Assembly (NCBI RefSeq): GCF_001274785.1 | Contig: NZ_LHPI01000013.1 | Coordinates: forward strand, 62,001 to 126,000 | From: Vibrio hepatarius | GTDB taxonomy: Bacteria > Pseudomonadota > Gammaproteobacteria > Enterobacterales > Vibrionaceae | Reading direction: 5' to 3' | Length of the DNA stretch: 64,000 bases | Part shown: positions 23,813 through 32,937 of the stretch, piece by piece | Layout of the letters: every line of letters starts with the position of its first letter | How positions within the stretch are numbered: the stretch's first letter is position 1 | The notes under the pieces: model-generated | Seen by the model: only the letters and a program-made list of their open reading frames with translations | Told to the model about the DNA's origin: nothing | Databases searched by the model: none | Position numbers and translations under genes: made by a program

Positions 23813-25717
23813 TTAGTCTTTATAGCGCTCCCAGTATTCACTCTCGGAGATGATTTCAACACCAAGCTCTTTAGATTGCTCTAATTTTTTCTGTCCCACT
23901 TTCTCGCCGCAGCAAAGTACATTCGTTTTCTTGTTAATAGATTTCTGAACGTTAGCGCCTTTCGATTTCGCATCTGCCTGCATTTCATCGCGGCTACCGC
24001 TCATAGTGCCAGTGAATACGATGTTAACGCCACTTAGTGAGCCATTCGCAGATGTCTCGCTTAATTCCTTTTCAATGTCCTGTGTATGCTGGATATTGAA
24101 GCCACGAGACAAAAGAAAGTTCAGAGAGTCACGACGCGCTGTAAGCGATTCTGAGATGTGCTTTGAGTTTTTCTTACCGAATCCATGAATAGCACTTAAA
24201 TCACTCTCAGTAAGGCTACCCAGTTCGTCAATGCGGAAGTGTTTTAGAATGTTCATACTCGCTGAACGACCGAGTTTTGAAATACCTAAACTAGCGACAA
24301 GGAACTTATCTTGAATAGGCTCACGGATTCCTCGTTGAATTTCAGATACAAGGTTGGCAGCTTGTCCCGAACCAAAACCAATATTGATAAATGACTCTTC
24401 GTTCATTAGATAAATCTGTTCAAAACACGTGAAATCATTGTCAATTAGACGCTGAATCGTTGCGCTACCAAAGTTGTCAATACCAAGCATTTTGAAGTGA
24501 TGCGAGATAGCGCGACCTTGTTGTGCAGGGCATGAAATGTTTTTGCACGCGATGAATGTGTTAATACCAGTCATAGGATTTTTAAGCCATTCTGTCGGCT
24601 CACCGCAGCACGGACAGTTAGTTGGAATGTTGGGGGTTACAGGCTCTAAAGTTGTTAAATGATTTGGGATAACTTCACCAGATCTTATCAAGCGAAATTT
24701 TGCTCCAATACCTAGACCGTGGTCTTTCACGTACTTTGCATTCTTCCCTGAAATCTTTGTAATCACTGCACCAGACAGTTCCGTTGGTGGGATAGTGAAT
24801 ACGTGGGTAATACGACCAGTCTTGCCAACAGAAAGTGTTTCACCAATGATTTCCACATCTACGGTTTCACCAGCCTCTTTCTTGGCTATTTGCCAGTTGT
24901 GGTAGCGATTGTTGCTACCCATTTTTACTTTGAGTTCATCAGATTCAACTTCAATGACAGTTCCGTCCAAAGGATATGGAGATGATTCTTTTGTGCGTAG
25001 TACAAGTTCATCAAGGTTAGCCAGTAGTTCGTCACCACTCACTACAATCACTGGCATGTCGCGGTACAGTACAAGGTGAATGGCTCCGTCCTTGAGAGCT
25101 TTTAAAGCCGCGTCGCTATATGTTGATGCACTAGCTGCTCCGCTTACGAAATTACGTGGATGTGCGAAGTCATCTGCTAGATTGTCTTCGAAATAGGCAG
25201 TAGGCATTACCACCTCACCCACGCCATCACGACTCGCGTCACCGACAATCACAAGCCCATTATCTAGCAGTTGGCTAATGTCGTTACCGAATGTTCCATC
25301 GCCTCGTGTTACAAGTTGGCGAGTGGAAGCTACATAGCGGCCTGCAATACCGTCCAGTTTTGCTAAGACACGGAACTTAACATCTTCTGGATTCATGCCA
25401 ATTGAGGAAGCGATTGAATGGCAGCGATCAACATAGGTTTTGATTTCACTTAGTTCATACGCCTTGTCTGTCGAAAGCATGGGGGTTGGATGCCCTATAC
25501 GACCTTTCGCATTGTCAGCGGCGGTGTCAGTAGGTTGTGGTTGTGAGAAGAAAACATTTTCAGGATCTTGAGCAAAAAGCTCACTAGCATAAAAGTCAAA
25601 TGATTCGTCAGACACGACTGGAGAGCCTTTACGGTACTCGCTGTTTAGGTAAACACATAGCTCTGATAGCTGAGTAGTTGATAGTGTCTGAACTGGTTGC
25701 GTAAGTAGATTTTGCAT
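23813..25717 (-). CDS. ligA: NAD+-dependent DNA ligase (LigA-type)
   Basis: The full domain order is present: an N-terminal Ia-like region, an adenylation domain with catalytic K120 in AKLDGIAGRY, and an OB fold (residues about 310-370). It continues with a four-Cys zinc finger (CPCCGEP...CKNISCPAQ, about 385-415), helix-hairpin-helix repeats (IHGFGKKNSKHI) and a C-terminal BRCT domain (GVNIVFTGTMSGSR onward). At 634 residues it is only slightly shorter than chromosomal LigA. The plasmid-type promoter and leader tie it to plasmid DNA metabolism. Confidence 0.93.
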   Translation of the reverse strand: MQNLLTQPVQTLSTTQLSELCVYLNSEYRKGSPVVSDESFDFYASELFAQDPENVFFSQPQPTDTAADNAKGRIGHPTPMLSTDKAYELSEIKTYVDRCHSIASSIGMNPEDVKFRVLAKLDGIAGRYVASTRQLVTRGDGTFGNDISQLLDNGLVIVGDASRDGVGEVVMPTAYFEDNLADDFAHPRNFVSGAASASTYSDAALKALKDGAIHLVLYRDMPVIVVSGDELLANLDELVLRTKESSPYPLDGTVIEVESDELKVKMGSNNRYHNWQIAKKEAGETVDVEIIGETLSVGKTGRITHVFTIPPTELSGAVITKISGKNAKYVKDHGLGIGAKFRLIRSGEVIPNHLTTLEPVTPNIPTNCPCCGEPTEWLKNPMTGINTFIACKNISCPAQQGRAISHHFKMLGIDNFGSATIQRLIDNDFTCFEQIYLMNEESFINIGFGSGQAANLVSEIQRGIREPIQDKFLVASLGISKLGRSASMNILKHFRIDELGSLTESDLSAIHGFGKKNSKHISESLTARRDSLNFLLSRGFNIQHTQDIEKELSETSANGSLSGVNIVFTGTMSGSRDEMQADAKSKGANVQKSINKKTNVLCCGEKVGQKKLEQSKELGVEIISESEYWERYKD

Positions 25718-25752
25718 TTAAATTTCCACAGTGTTTTGGTTGGTTTAAAACA

Positions 25753-25780
25753 ACTATATTTACAATTGGAGATCGCACAA
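25753..25780 (-). promoter_or_regulatory. TTGTGCG variant promoter for ligA
   Basis: TTGTGC (25780-25775), 16-bp spacer, TATAGT (25758-25753). The leader carries CACTGTGGA (25733-25725) just before the start codon. Confidence 0.55.
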
Positions 25781-25951
25781 TAGCTGAAAACATAGCGATA
25801 TATGGGCAATAAGAGGGGAGGTTTAGGGGTATTAAAACTACGTTGAAGATAAACAGACAGAAGTCCCACAAGACACCTGCCTGTTATTGTTCTTCGGTGA
25901 GAAAATTGATTGTGACTTCTATGCAGCCCGGCGCGACTGCTCAACAGTAAG

Positions 25952-26575
25952 TTATTGTACTAGGCTAAGTTGCGTGGAGTTCCCTGTAACCTCTAAGAAG
26001 TCATGTGAGCACTCAACTAATCGAAATGCGCCTTTGGTTGGAATCTCTCTAACGGATGCAAAATACTGTTGTGCTTCCAGCTTTAGCTCGTTTTTCAGGT
26101 AACCTTTTTGGAATGTTGATCGGAGCGTCCTTAGACCGTCTTGCTCACGAACACCCTTTAAGCCACGGTCAGTGGAAGAACGAGCGGCAATGTACGCTTT
26201 TCCTTTACAAACCGAAGCCATTTGTTTCCATACATGGTCACGTGCAGCTGGTGGTAAAGTGTTAACGACGAAAGCAGAAAATACCGTGTCGTATGAATTA
26301 CCCAGCAGTTCCGGGAAGGGAGCGTACACATAATCATAATCGTGGCAAAAAGCCACTTTGTTAATCGCGTCTGAATCTTGGCTAGTTCTGCCTTTGCCAT
26401 AATTCAAGACACTACCTTTAATCAATCCTGCTTTGAGCAACTGCTTGAGTGGAGCCGATGGAGAGCTACGAGCTATAGAAGTCCTCGCACTGATTTTGAA
26501 GTCTTCTATGAGCGATTCTGTAGGCACTGTAGGCTGTAGAGAATCAATTGGTACAGAGAGTAACTGTTTGGGCAT
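25952..26575 (-). CDS. Class I SAM-methyltransferase-like protein (207 aa)
   Basis: A Rossmann-type motif is visible (GSVLNYGKGRTSQDSDAI in place of VLDxGxGxG). It is followed by YDYVYAPFPELLGNSYDTVFSAFVVNTLPP and a strand with GKAYIAARSS. This matches small bacterial methyltransferase-like proteins with 'VLNVLPP' in the acceptor region. The substrate is unknown. ATG 26575 (AAGGA 8 bp upstream) is preferred to ATG 26590, which lies too close to the -10. Confidence 0.7.
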   Translation of the reverse strand: MPKQLLSVPIDSLQPTVPTESLIEDFKISARTSIARSSPSAPLKQLLKAGLIKGSVLNYGKGRTSQDSDAINKVAFCHDYDYVYAPFPELLGNSYDTVFSAFVVNTLPPAARDHVWKQMASVCKGKAYIAARSSTDRGLKGVREQDGLRTLRSTFQKGYLKNELKLEAQQYFASVREIPTKGAFRLVECSHDFLEVTGNSTQLSLVQ

Positions 26576-26604
26576 GTCTAAATCCTTCATTGTTAATTAG
26601 GATC

Positions 26605-26633
26605 TATATTTGCAGGCACTTTAAAACGCGCAA
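26605..26633 (-). promoter_or_regulatory. TTGCGCG-class promoter for the methyltransferase-like gene
   Basis: TTGCGC (26633-26628), 17-bp spacer, AATATA (26610-26605). The T-tract of the preceding terminator runs directly into the -35. Confidence 0.6.
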
Positions 26634-26660
26634 AAAAAATGGCCGCTGAAAGCGACCATT
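26632..26660 (-). terminator. Terminator after the K+ channel gene
   Basis: ATGGCCGCT/AGCGACCAT stem with one mismatch, GAA loop, then eight T on the minus strand (26639-26632). It overlaps the next promoter by two bases. Confidence 0.8.
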
Positions 26661-26669
26661 GATACGTGT

Positions 26670-27725
26670 TTAAGCAGCTTGCCAATCAACTTCATCGCTC
26701 ATGACTCGATTAGCGGCGATGTAGTGAATAAAATGACCAGACTCTACCAAATGGTTTTCATCGGGATTAAGGATTACGTCATCACCAGACTGTAGTGTTG
26801 AAACTGCAATCAACGTGGCTTTATTTCTTTTCCTCATTATGTCGGATAGTTGCCCAATGCTTACTGGAGAGTGTAAAAGAGGGACTTGCAGAGAAAATTG
26901 AGTCGCACCCGTTAGAGGATTTAGCAACTGGCTAATCACTCGACTAGAGCCGGGGTCTTGCATCGATCGTGCAAGTAAAGATGATGTCCGGTTCGTGCCG
27001 CATTCAACATTCTTGCAGTGTTTGTCTAACAGCTCTGCGTTCGCAGGTGAATCAAAGTAAGCAACGATGTGGCATTTTTCATTTACAGCAGATGATAACG
27101 ACAAAGAGGCCGTCAAGGTCTGTTCATCATTCTCTGCGTGGATAATTACTCGATTTGCCGCGTGTGCCGCGATTCGTTCAAGTTCATTTACATCTGAAAA
27201 TGAGGTGACTTTAGCAAAGGACACCTCTGATAAGTCAGGCAAAGGGTGTGTCATTGAAGAATCTTTTACGCATAAGAGAATATTTCCGTTTTGGCGTCGT
27301 TCGTCAGATAAAATGCACTTGATCAGTGAATCCGTTTCTTCGCCCCGGTAGCCGACAACGAGAACGTGTTTATTAAAGCTATTAAAATCTGAGGTTCCAT
27401 TCATGTTTCGCTCGATAATTTCCCGTGTTTGATTAATCATTTTCCCAAGTAACGCCCCGAAGATGGCTAAAGATACCGGTAACTGGTAGATGGCCATGAA
27501 CAATGAGCCTGGGTCAGTTACAGGGGTCAGTACGCCGAACCCAACTGTGCTTCCTGATACCGACATGTAGCGGATAAAATTAATAGGTTGAATTAGTTCA
27601 AATTCACCACATAAGTAAAAGCCAGCCCAACAAATCGCGTAATGCAGCCCAACGACACCGAGCAACGACCGCCATGTCACTTTGTGTAGGTGGTGTGCAA
27701 CAATCTGATAGACCTTACGTATCAT
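26670..27725 (-). CDS. Potassium channel protein with RCK/TrkA-N domain
   Basis: Two membrane helices flank a pore loop with the selectivity filter TVGFG (residues 60-64, STVGFGVLTPV). A cytoplasmic RCK (TrkA-N) domain follows from HVLVVGYRGEETDS (about 117). A C-terminal RCK_C-like part ends the protein. The filter has F for Y, which is tolerated in some K+ channels. Regulated K+ efflux or uptake is the expected role. It lies divergently from the signal peptidase gene. Confidence 0.82.
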   Translation of the reverse strand: MIRKVYQIVAHHLHKVTWRSLLGVVGLHYAICWAGFYLCGEFELIQPINFIRYMSVSGSTVGFGVLTPVTDPGSLFMAIYQLPVSLAIFGALLGKMINQTREIIERNMNGTSDFNSFNKHVLVVGYRGEETDSLIKCILSDERRQNGNILLCVKDSSMTHPLPDLSEVSFAKVTSFSDVNELERIAAHAANRVIIHAENDEQTLTASLSLSSAVNEKCHIVAYFDSPANAELLDKHCKNVECGTNRTSSLLARSMQDPGSSRVISQLLNPLTGATQFSLQVPLLHSPVSIGQLSDIMRKRNKATLIAVSTLQSGDDVILNPDENHLVESGHFIHYIAANRVMSDEVDWQAA

Positions 27726-27888
27726 TATCACTTGTTCACCCTGTAATTAACGAAAAATGCAATTCTAACGTTGAATATTGAACATGCAAGATGCGTGAGG
27801 GGAATAAAGTCTGCGTCATTACAAAACTGAGAGATTTTCAAGAGGTAGAGTGTAGGGTAATATTTACCACACTTTCAAAATATAATGT

Positions 27889-28614
27889 ATGGCGGTTACC
27901 GTGGTAAACTTTTTCGTTTTGACACTGGCGTTTGTTACGTTGGTTTGTGCAATCATATGGCTGTTGGAGCGCCATGTATGGATGCCTGCACGCTATAAAT
28001 CAATAGTTACATTGCATAGTGAGGTCACTAGCGACGTCAAGTTAACAGCCCGTCGCCCGGTGTTGATCTCAGTCATTTGTATGCTGTTTCCCGTTATCCT
28101 CTATGTATTTCTAGTACGCTCGTTTTTCTTTGAAATCTATAAAATCCCAACAAAATCCATGTTGCCGACGTACAAGGTTGGCACATCAGTGTTGATCGAT
28201 AAATTTGCCTACGGGGTGAGCGACCCGTTATTCCACAATGTTTTGTTGTACCGGGAGAAACCAGAGCATGGTGATGTAGCTGTGTTTATGCTGCCTGATA
28301 ATCCTGGAATAAATTACATCAAACGTATTGTAGGCGTCCCTGGCGACACGGTTATATACAAAGATAAAGTGCTTACTGTGGAATCTAAATGGCTAAAGTT
28401 AGTTGAGTTCGATAACGCCATTCAGATCGATAACACTAAATCCGACAGAATAGATAGCTTCTTCATTCAGAAAGACATGGAAAAGGGAGTCTGGAAAGTT
28501 CCAGAAGGTCAATACTTTGTTATGGGAGACAACCGAGATGAAAGTCAGGATAGTCGATTCTGGGGCTTTGTCCCTCAAAGCAATCTGGTAGGGAAAGTCA
28601 TATACAGTTGGTAA
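27889..28614 (+). CDS. lepB: Signal peptidase I (LepB-type)
   Basis: Two N-terminal membrane helices, then the catalytic Ser90 (IPTKSMLPTYKVG) and Lys145 (INYIKRIVGVPGD), plus the box E GDNRDESQDSRFWG. It cleaves signal peptides of exported proteins at the periplasmic face. A plasmid copy may serve plasmid-encoded secretins, pilins or the secreted proteins here. No ribosome site is visible: TATAAT (27881-27886) lies directly upstream, so the mRNA may be nearly leaderless or begin further upstream. Confidence 0.9.
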   Translation: MAVTVVNFFVLTLAFVTLVCAIIWLLERHVWMPARYKSIVTLHSEVTSDVKLTARRPVLISVICMLFPVILYVFLVRSFFFEIYKIPTKSMLPTYKVGTSVLIDKFAYGVSDPLFHNVLLYREKPEHGDVAVFMLPDNPGINYIKRIVGVPGDTVIYKDKVLTVESKWLKLVEFDNAIQIDNTKSDRIDSFFIQKDMEKGVWKVPEGQYFVMGDNRDESQDSRFWGFVPQSNLVGKVIYSW

Positions 28615-28715
28615 TCGGATTCAAGAAAAAGAAAATCATAGGGAAAGTCGACGTTTGGATACACATATCATTTCTTGCTGACAAAGGGCAGCATAGACTA
28701 CAGGAAGAAGAGTAA

Positions 28716-29033
28716 ATGAAGTCTTTGAAAGCGGTACGCAGTAAGTTCGTGGTTGCATTCATGGTGGATAAGATGGATATACCAAGCCGACTTAGTTTGT
28801 TAATCGCTATTGTCGGATTAGGCTGTCAGTTTTTGAGCACGTTGCTCGGTGGAGTGAATCACTTTGTCGGTAGCAGTGTAATTCCTCATGTTGCGGCAAT
28901 ACTGTCGATCACCTCCAGTGTATTTATATTAATCCTGTGTGTGGTTGTGGTGCAGGGGTTTATGTTACGTAACTATCTAGTTAAAAGGCGCACAGCCAAA
29001 AAATCAGCATTACAGTCTTCGGGATCTATCTAA
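28716..29033 (+). CDS. Hypothetical membrane protein (105 aa)
   Basis: Two hydrophobic segments (about 25-45 and 55-82) and a basic C-terminus (KRRTAKK). A strong AGGAAGAAGAG ribosome region precedes the ATG. It is probably co-transcribed with the signal peptidase gene. Confidence 0.6.
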   Translation: MKSLKAVRSKFVVAFMVDKMDIPSRLSLLIAIVGLGCQFLSTLLGGVNHFVGSSVIPHVAAILSITSSVFILILCVVVVQGFMLRNYLVKRRTAKKSALQSSGSI

Positions 29034-29056
29034 TCATGTAACAAGGGAAAAAACAT

Positions 29057-29227
29057 ATGCATTGGGTAATTGGCTCTTCCGGTGTGGCACTTTTAATTGT
29101 TCATTACCTAATAGAGCAGAATGTAATTTTAAATACTTTTGGTTGGATAGGAATCGGTTTAGGTGTGGCAATGTGGTGGCATAATGAAAAGGAATTAATT
29201 GCAAAAATCAGCAACAAGAAAATGTAG
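29057..29227 (+). CDS. Small membrane protein (56 aa)
   Basis: A 57-codon frame has AAGGGAAA 7 bp before its ATG. It has two short hydrophobic helices (about residues 3-15 and 26-38) and a lysine-rich end. It lies 23 bp after the previous gene and is followed at once by a strong terminator, supporting a real gene. Confidence 0.6.
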   Translation: MHWVIGSSGVALLIVHYLIEQNVILNTFGWIGIGLGVAMWWHNEKELIAKISNKKM

Positions 29228-29241
29228 TGTAATTGCCAATA

Positions 29242-29267
29242 AAAAAGCCACCGTCTGGTGGCTTTTT
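29242..29267. terminator. Bidirectional intrinsic terminator
   Basis: AAAAAGCCACC/GGTGGCTTTTT (29242-29252 with 29257-29267) between convergent operons. Confidence 0.9.
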
Positions 29268-29291
29268 GTTTATGTCTAACAAGGAGTTTTG

Positions 29292-31370
29292 TTACTTAAC
29301 ATCAAAGCTGATTTGGAAGTTAACAACACCATCTTCACCTGCTACTACCGGGATAGCTTTAACATCAACAACGCCTGGTGATGGAATGTCATAGGTAATC
29401 ACTGTAGGTACACCCGGTTCAATTCTTTGGCCAAGAATAGTCACAGGGAAAGTTACTGAACTATCCATCGTGATGGTTAGGTCATATGTACCGGTGATTA
29501 GATTACCAAGACTGTCTTTAATGCCGGTAAAGTACACCGCGTTCATCTTCTTACCTGCTGGTGTTTCGAATTCCTGTGGAATACTGAACGTCTTAAGCAG
29601 GATAGAAGTTAGAGTTACTGGACGATCATCACGTACATATACCGCAATGCGTTTCATTGCCATACCGCTGTGGCCATCATCGACAAGTAATTCAAGTGTG
29701 TAATCACCCATGTCTGTATCACTAGGGCTCAACGTCAGAGTACCTTTTGAACCATCAAATGCGAACTTAGCCCACTCAGGAAGTGACGATTTGTTAAGTT
29801 CAGTCATTGTGGCCGTCAGGGTATCACCGTCAACGTCATTAGCGAGGTACGTGTAATCCTTAGTGGTTTCCACAGTGATCTTGATTTCCTCTTGTCCATC
29901 GACTGTAGGAGCATCCTGAACGCATTCAACGTTGATGTTTGATGTTGCTATGTTCGATTTGCCACCCTCAGTGGTGATTTGGTAGGTAAATGTATCAAAA
30001 CCACAGTAGTTCTCTGCCGGGGAGTACAGTATGTTGCCATCTACCCATTCAGCTGTACCATTTGCTGGGTCAGAAACGATGTCATACTTAGAAATTACGC
30101 CGCCATCGATGTTGTAATTTGGCGAAAGTAATTTCGGTGTATCTTCAATAACAGTTTCGGTCACACCATCGAGTATTGGAGCGTCTACGACACACTCGAC
30201 AAAAACGTCACCTTTCGCCAGTTCAGACTTACCTGCAGAGTTTGTCACGCTGTACTGGAACTCATCGTTACCACAATAATCAGGGTTTGGCGTATAAAGT
30301 AGTGAAGCACCTTGCCAAATTACCGTTCCGTTTGCTGGAGCAACTTCGATGTCACGTGATACGAGGTCACCACCGTCAAGGTTAACAGTCGGTGTCGCGC
30401 TCTTAGAGTTGTCTTCTAGTGTTTCAATGAAGACGTCACTAACAATCGGCGGATCAACAATACAAGTAACATTGAGGTTTGCAGTACCTACGTTTGAGTT
30501 GCCGGCTTCTGTAGCCACTTGATACGTGAATGTGTCAGCACCACAGTAGTTAGCATCCGGGGTATAAACAAGATTGTTACCATTCCAAACTGCCGTACCA
30601 TGTGCAGGCAGAGACTTGATAATTCTCTTAGTTATTGTACCACCATCAATGTTGATGCTTGGACTTAGAGACTTGTTAGTATCTTCATCAAGCGTACCGC
30701 TCACATTACCAATGATCGGTAAGTCAACAACACAAGCAATACCAACAGTACCGGTTGCTATGTTTGAGTAGCCACCTTGAGTTTTAATGCGGTATTGGAA
30801 AGTATCTGAACCACAATAGTTATTCGTTGGGGTGTAAACAAGTTGGTTACCTGACCATGAGACAGAGCCGTGAGCCGGTTGAGTCGTCACGTAACGCCCA
30901 GAGATGGTGCCACCGTCAAGGTTCATGCCTGGCGATAGTGTTCCTTTAGTGTCTTCTGTGATGTTGGTGTTCGAATTACCAAGTACTGGAGCATCAACTA
31001 CACAGGCCACGTTGATAGTCGCGGTACGCGTAGCAGACCAACCAGAAGAGTTGGAAGCAGAGTAGGTGAATGTATCTCGACCACACCAGTTAGCAGCTGG
31101 TTTGTAATAGACATTATTGCCTGACCAGCTTGCTGTACCATGTGCAGGGCCGCTATTGATTCTACGTCCAGTAATGGCAATAGAACTGCTTAGGCCCGGG
31201 TTCATTGTCGTAGCGCCGTCTTCATTGATTGAGCTAGATGTATTGCTCAATGATGGGACAGGAGCGGCAGCTGGTGGAGAACCACCACAGTTAGCACTTG
31301 CCTGATGACTTGTGACTATAAGAGCCATCATCAGCGCAAGTTTACGATTAAACGTTGGAGTTATTTTCAA
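29292..31370 (-). CDS. Secreted Ig-like tandem-repeat protein (about 692 aa)
   Basis: A signal peptide (MALIVTSHQASA-type) is followed by five ~90-residue units, each with PAHGT-x-x-W, YTP-x-x-NYCG-x-DTF-x-Y and a closing CVVDAP. A sixth cadherin-like unit (YLANDVDGDTLTATM) and a C-terminal domain follow. Each unit has two Cys, suggesting one disulfide per repeat. Likely a surface or secreted adhesin-like or structural protein. TTG 31370 is preferred: AGGGAG lies 9 bp upstream and the signal peptide then has normal length. It overlaps the Sel1 gene end by 23 bp. Confidence 0.75.
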   Translation of the reverse strand: MKITPTFNRKLALMMALIVTSHQASANCGGSPPAAAPVPSLSNTSSSINEDGATTMNPGLSSSIAITGRRINSGPAHGTASWSGNNVYYKPAANWCGRDTFTYSASNSSGWSATRTATINVACVVDAPVLGNSNTNITEDTKGTLSPGMNLDGGTISGRYVTTQPAHGSVSWSGNQLVYTPTNNYCGSDTFQYRIKTQGGYSNIATGTVGIACVVDLPIIGNVSGTLDEDTNKSLSPSINIDGGTITKRIIKSLPAHGTAVWNGNNLVYTPDANYCGADTFTYQVATEAGNSNVGTANLNVTCIVDPPIVSDVFIETLEDNSKSATPTVNLDGGDLVSRDIEVAPANGTVIWQGASLLYTPNPDYCGNDEFQYSVTNSAGKSELAKGDVFVECVVDAPILDGVTETVIEDTPKLLSPNYNIDGGVISKYDIVSDPANGTAEWVDGNILYSPAENYCGFDTFTYQITTEGGKSNIATSNINVECVQDAPTVDGQEEIKITVETTKDYTYLANDVDGDTLTATMTELNKSSLPEWAKFAFDGSKGTLTLSPSDTDMGDYTLELLVDDGHSGMAMKRIAVYVRDDRPVTLTSILLKTFSIPQEFETPAGKKMNAVYFTGIKDSLGNLITGTYDLTITMDSSVTFPVTILGQRIEPGVPTVITYDIPSPGVVDVKAIPVVAGEDGVVNFQISFDVK

Positions 31371-32820
31371 CTTGGAAATCTCCCTGTTTTGCATACACAT
31401 CTAATTTCTCTTTTGCGCGTGTATCACCAATTCGATGCGCTTCCTTATATAAGCGAAGGGCAGCTTCGGTATTGGCATTAATCCCACGGCCTTTCTCATA
31501 CATTTCGGCAAGGTTATAAGTACCTGATGGGTCATCTAGATCCGCGGATTTTTGATATAGCTTTATTGCCATTTCATAGTCTTGCTTGGTGCCAATTCCG
31601 TTCTCATACATCCAGCCAAGGTTGTAAATCGCGTTCGGATAGTTCATGTCAGCTGCGGCACTAATCAGTTCAAAAGCTCGCTTTTCGTCTTTCTCGATGC
31701 CTTGGCCGTGGATTAGCTGCCAACCTAAATTAACCATCGCATCAGCATTACCAAGTTCGGTACCGCGAATAAAATGCTCGACTGCTCTAGGAATATCTTG
31801 TTTTGTTCCGGTAGATGACAGGTAGAACTGCCCGGCATATGAGTGGGATAGTGGGTAATCCTGCTCTAATGATTTTTCTATCCAATGGAAAGCATCTTTA
31901 TCATCAACCGTAATGCCTTCTGGTGCTAAGTCATTAAGGGATGAAATGGCAATTCCTAGCATGGCTTGAGCCCGAGGGTTTCCATTGGTCGCTGACTCTT
32001 TTAGCCACTCGACAGCTTGAGCTGGATTTCGGTCAACGTCATGGTCATACAACAAGATCTCGGCAAGCATTGTGTGCGCAGAATCGTTTCCTTGTTCTGC
32101 TGCATCTTCGAAAAGTTTTAGTGCCATCTCTTTGTCTTGCTTTACCCCGGTGCCTGAGTAGTAAGCATTACCGGCATCTAGCATGGCTTTCATGTCGCCA
32201 GTTTTAACAAGAGAGAGGTTCCATTGCATCACTTGAGCTTTTTTAGCAAAGCCTGGCTCAAAACGGGCACGTTCGACTAACCAACGAAGAGCTTTAGGAC
32301 TCTCATTGTTTGCGGCGGTTAGATATAGTTCAGATGCCTTGTTTATGTCTTCTGGTACGTTGATTCCTAACTCATAGAAACTTGCTAAAAGTAGCGTGGC
32401 ATCAATAGAGCCGAGGTCGGATGCAGTTTGATATAGCTTTAGTGCACGCTCTATCTTTGGTTCGCCGCCGATAGCACCCATTTCAAGGAGCTCAGCCAGC
32501 TTAATAATTGCGGATGTGTTTTTGGTTTGTGCTGCTGCAGAATAAAACTTATATGCAGCAAAATAATCATTAGATGACAACGCCTGGTCGCCATCTTCAA
32601 TTAGCTTAAGGGCGTCAGGTTGCTGAGCAAGTGTAAGTTGATTTGCAGAGATTTCATCGGCGGTTAGGTAATCACTTGCCGATATTTGATCTTGCACTTC
32701 TACGGCTAACTTATCGTTTGTTGTCGCTTCACTAGATGGCAGGGGTAAAACGCCCTTGTAGCCAGCGATAGCGACACCAAGAGAAAGTGCCAATAGTGAA
32801 TATTTAAATGGGCGTTTCAT
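31348..32820 (-). CDS. Sel1-repeat protein, paralogue 1 (490 aa)
   Basis: An N-terminal signal/anchor (RPFKYSLLALSLGVAIAGYKG) is followed by about ten ~36-residue Sel1 repeats with A-x-x-LG-x-x-Y-x-x-G pattern, such as AMLDAGNAYYSGTGVKQDKEMAL. Sel1 arrays are TPR-like scaffolds for protein partners; no enzyme domain is present. It is closely similar along its length to the next upstream gene, so the pair arose by tandem duplication. A GGAGGGG ribosome site precedes the ATG. Confidence 0.85.
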   Translation of the reverse strand: MKRPFKYSLLALSLGVAIAGYKGVLPLPSSEATTNDKLAVEVQDQISASDYLTADEISANQLTLAQQPDALKLIEDGDQALSSNDYFAAYKFYSAAAQTKNTSAIIKLAELLEMGAIGGEPKIERALKLYQTASDLGSIDATLLLASFYELGINVPEDINKASELYLTAANNESPKALRWLVERARFEPGFAKKAQVMQWNLSLVKTGDMKAMLDAGNAYYSGTGVKQDKEMALKLFEDAAEQGNDSAHTMLAEILLYDHDVDRNPAQAVEWLKESATNGNPRAQAMLGIAISSLNDLAPEGITVDDKDAFHWIEKSLEQDYPLSHSYAGQFYLSSTGTKQDIPRAVEHFIRGTELGNADAMVNLGWQLIHGQGIEKDEKRAFELISAAADMNYPNAIYNLGWMYENGIGTKQDYEMAIKLYQKSADLDDPSGTYNLAEMYEKGRGINANTEAALRLYKEAHRIGDTRAKEKLDVYAKQGDFQVENNSNV

Positions 32821-32830
32821 TGACCCCTCC

Positions 32831-32850
32831 GGTTACTTTGCAAAGTAACC
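32831..32850. repeat. 20-bp perfect palindrome in the Sel1-1 leader
   Basis: GGTTACTTTG/CAAAGTAACC, directly upstream of the ribosome site of the gene starting at 32820. It could be a regulator site or an mRNA hairpin next to the Shine-Dalgarno. Confidence 0.7.
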
Positions 32851-32937
32851 TAGAAGGGTAGAGGTTATTCAAATACTGGGTGTTTAATAAGTAGTAGTAT
32901 TTAGGTGGTGATAATTACTGGCTGAACAGCTGGGCTA

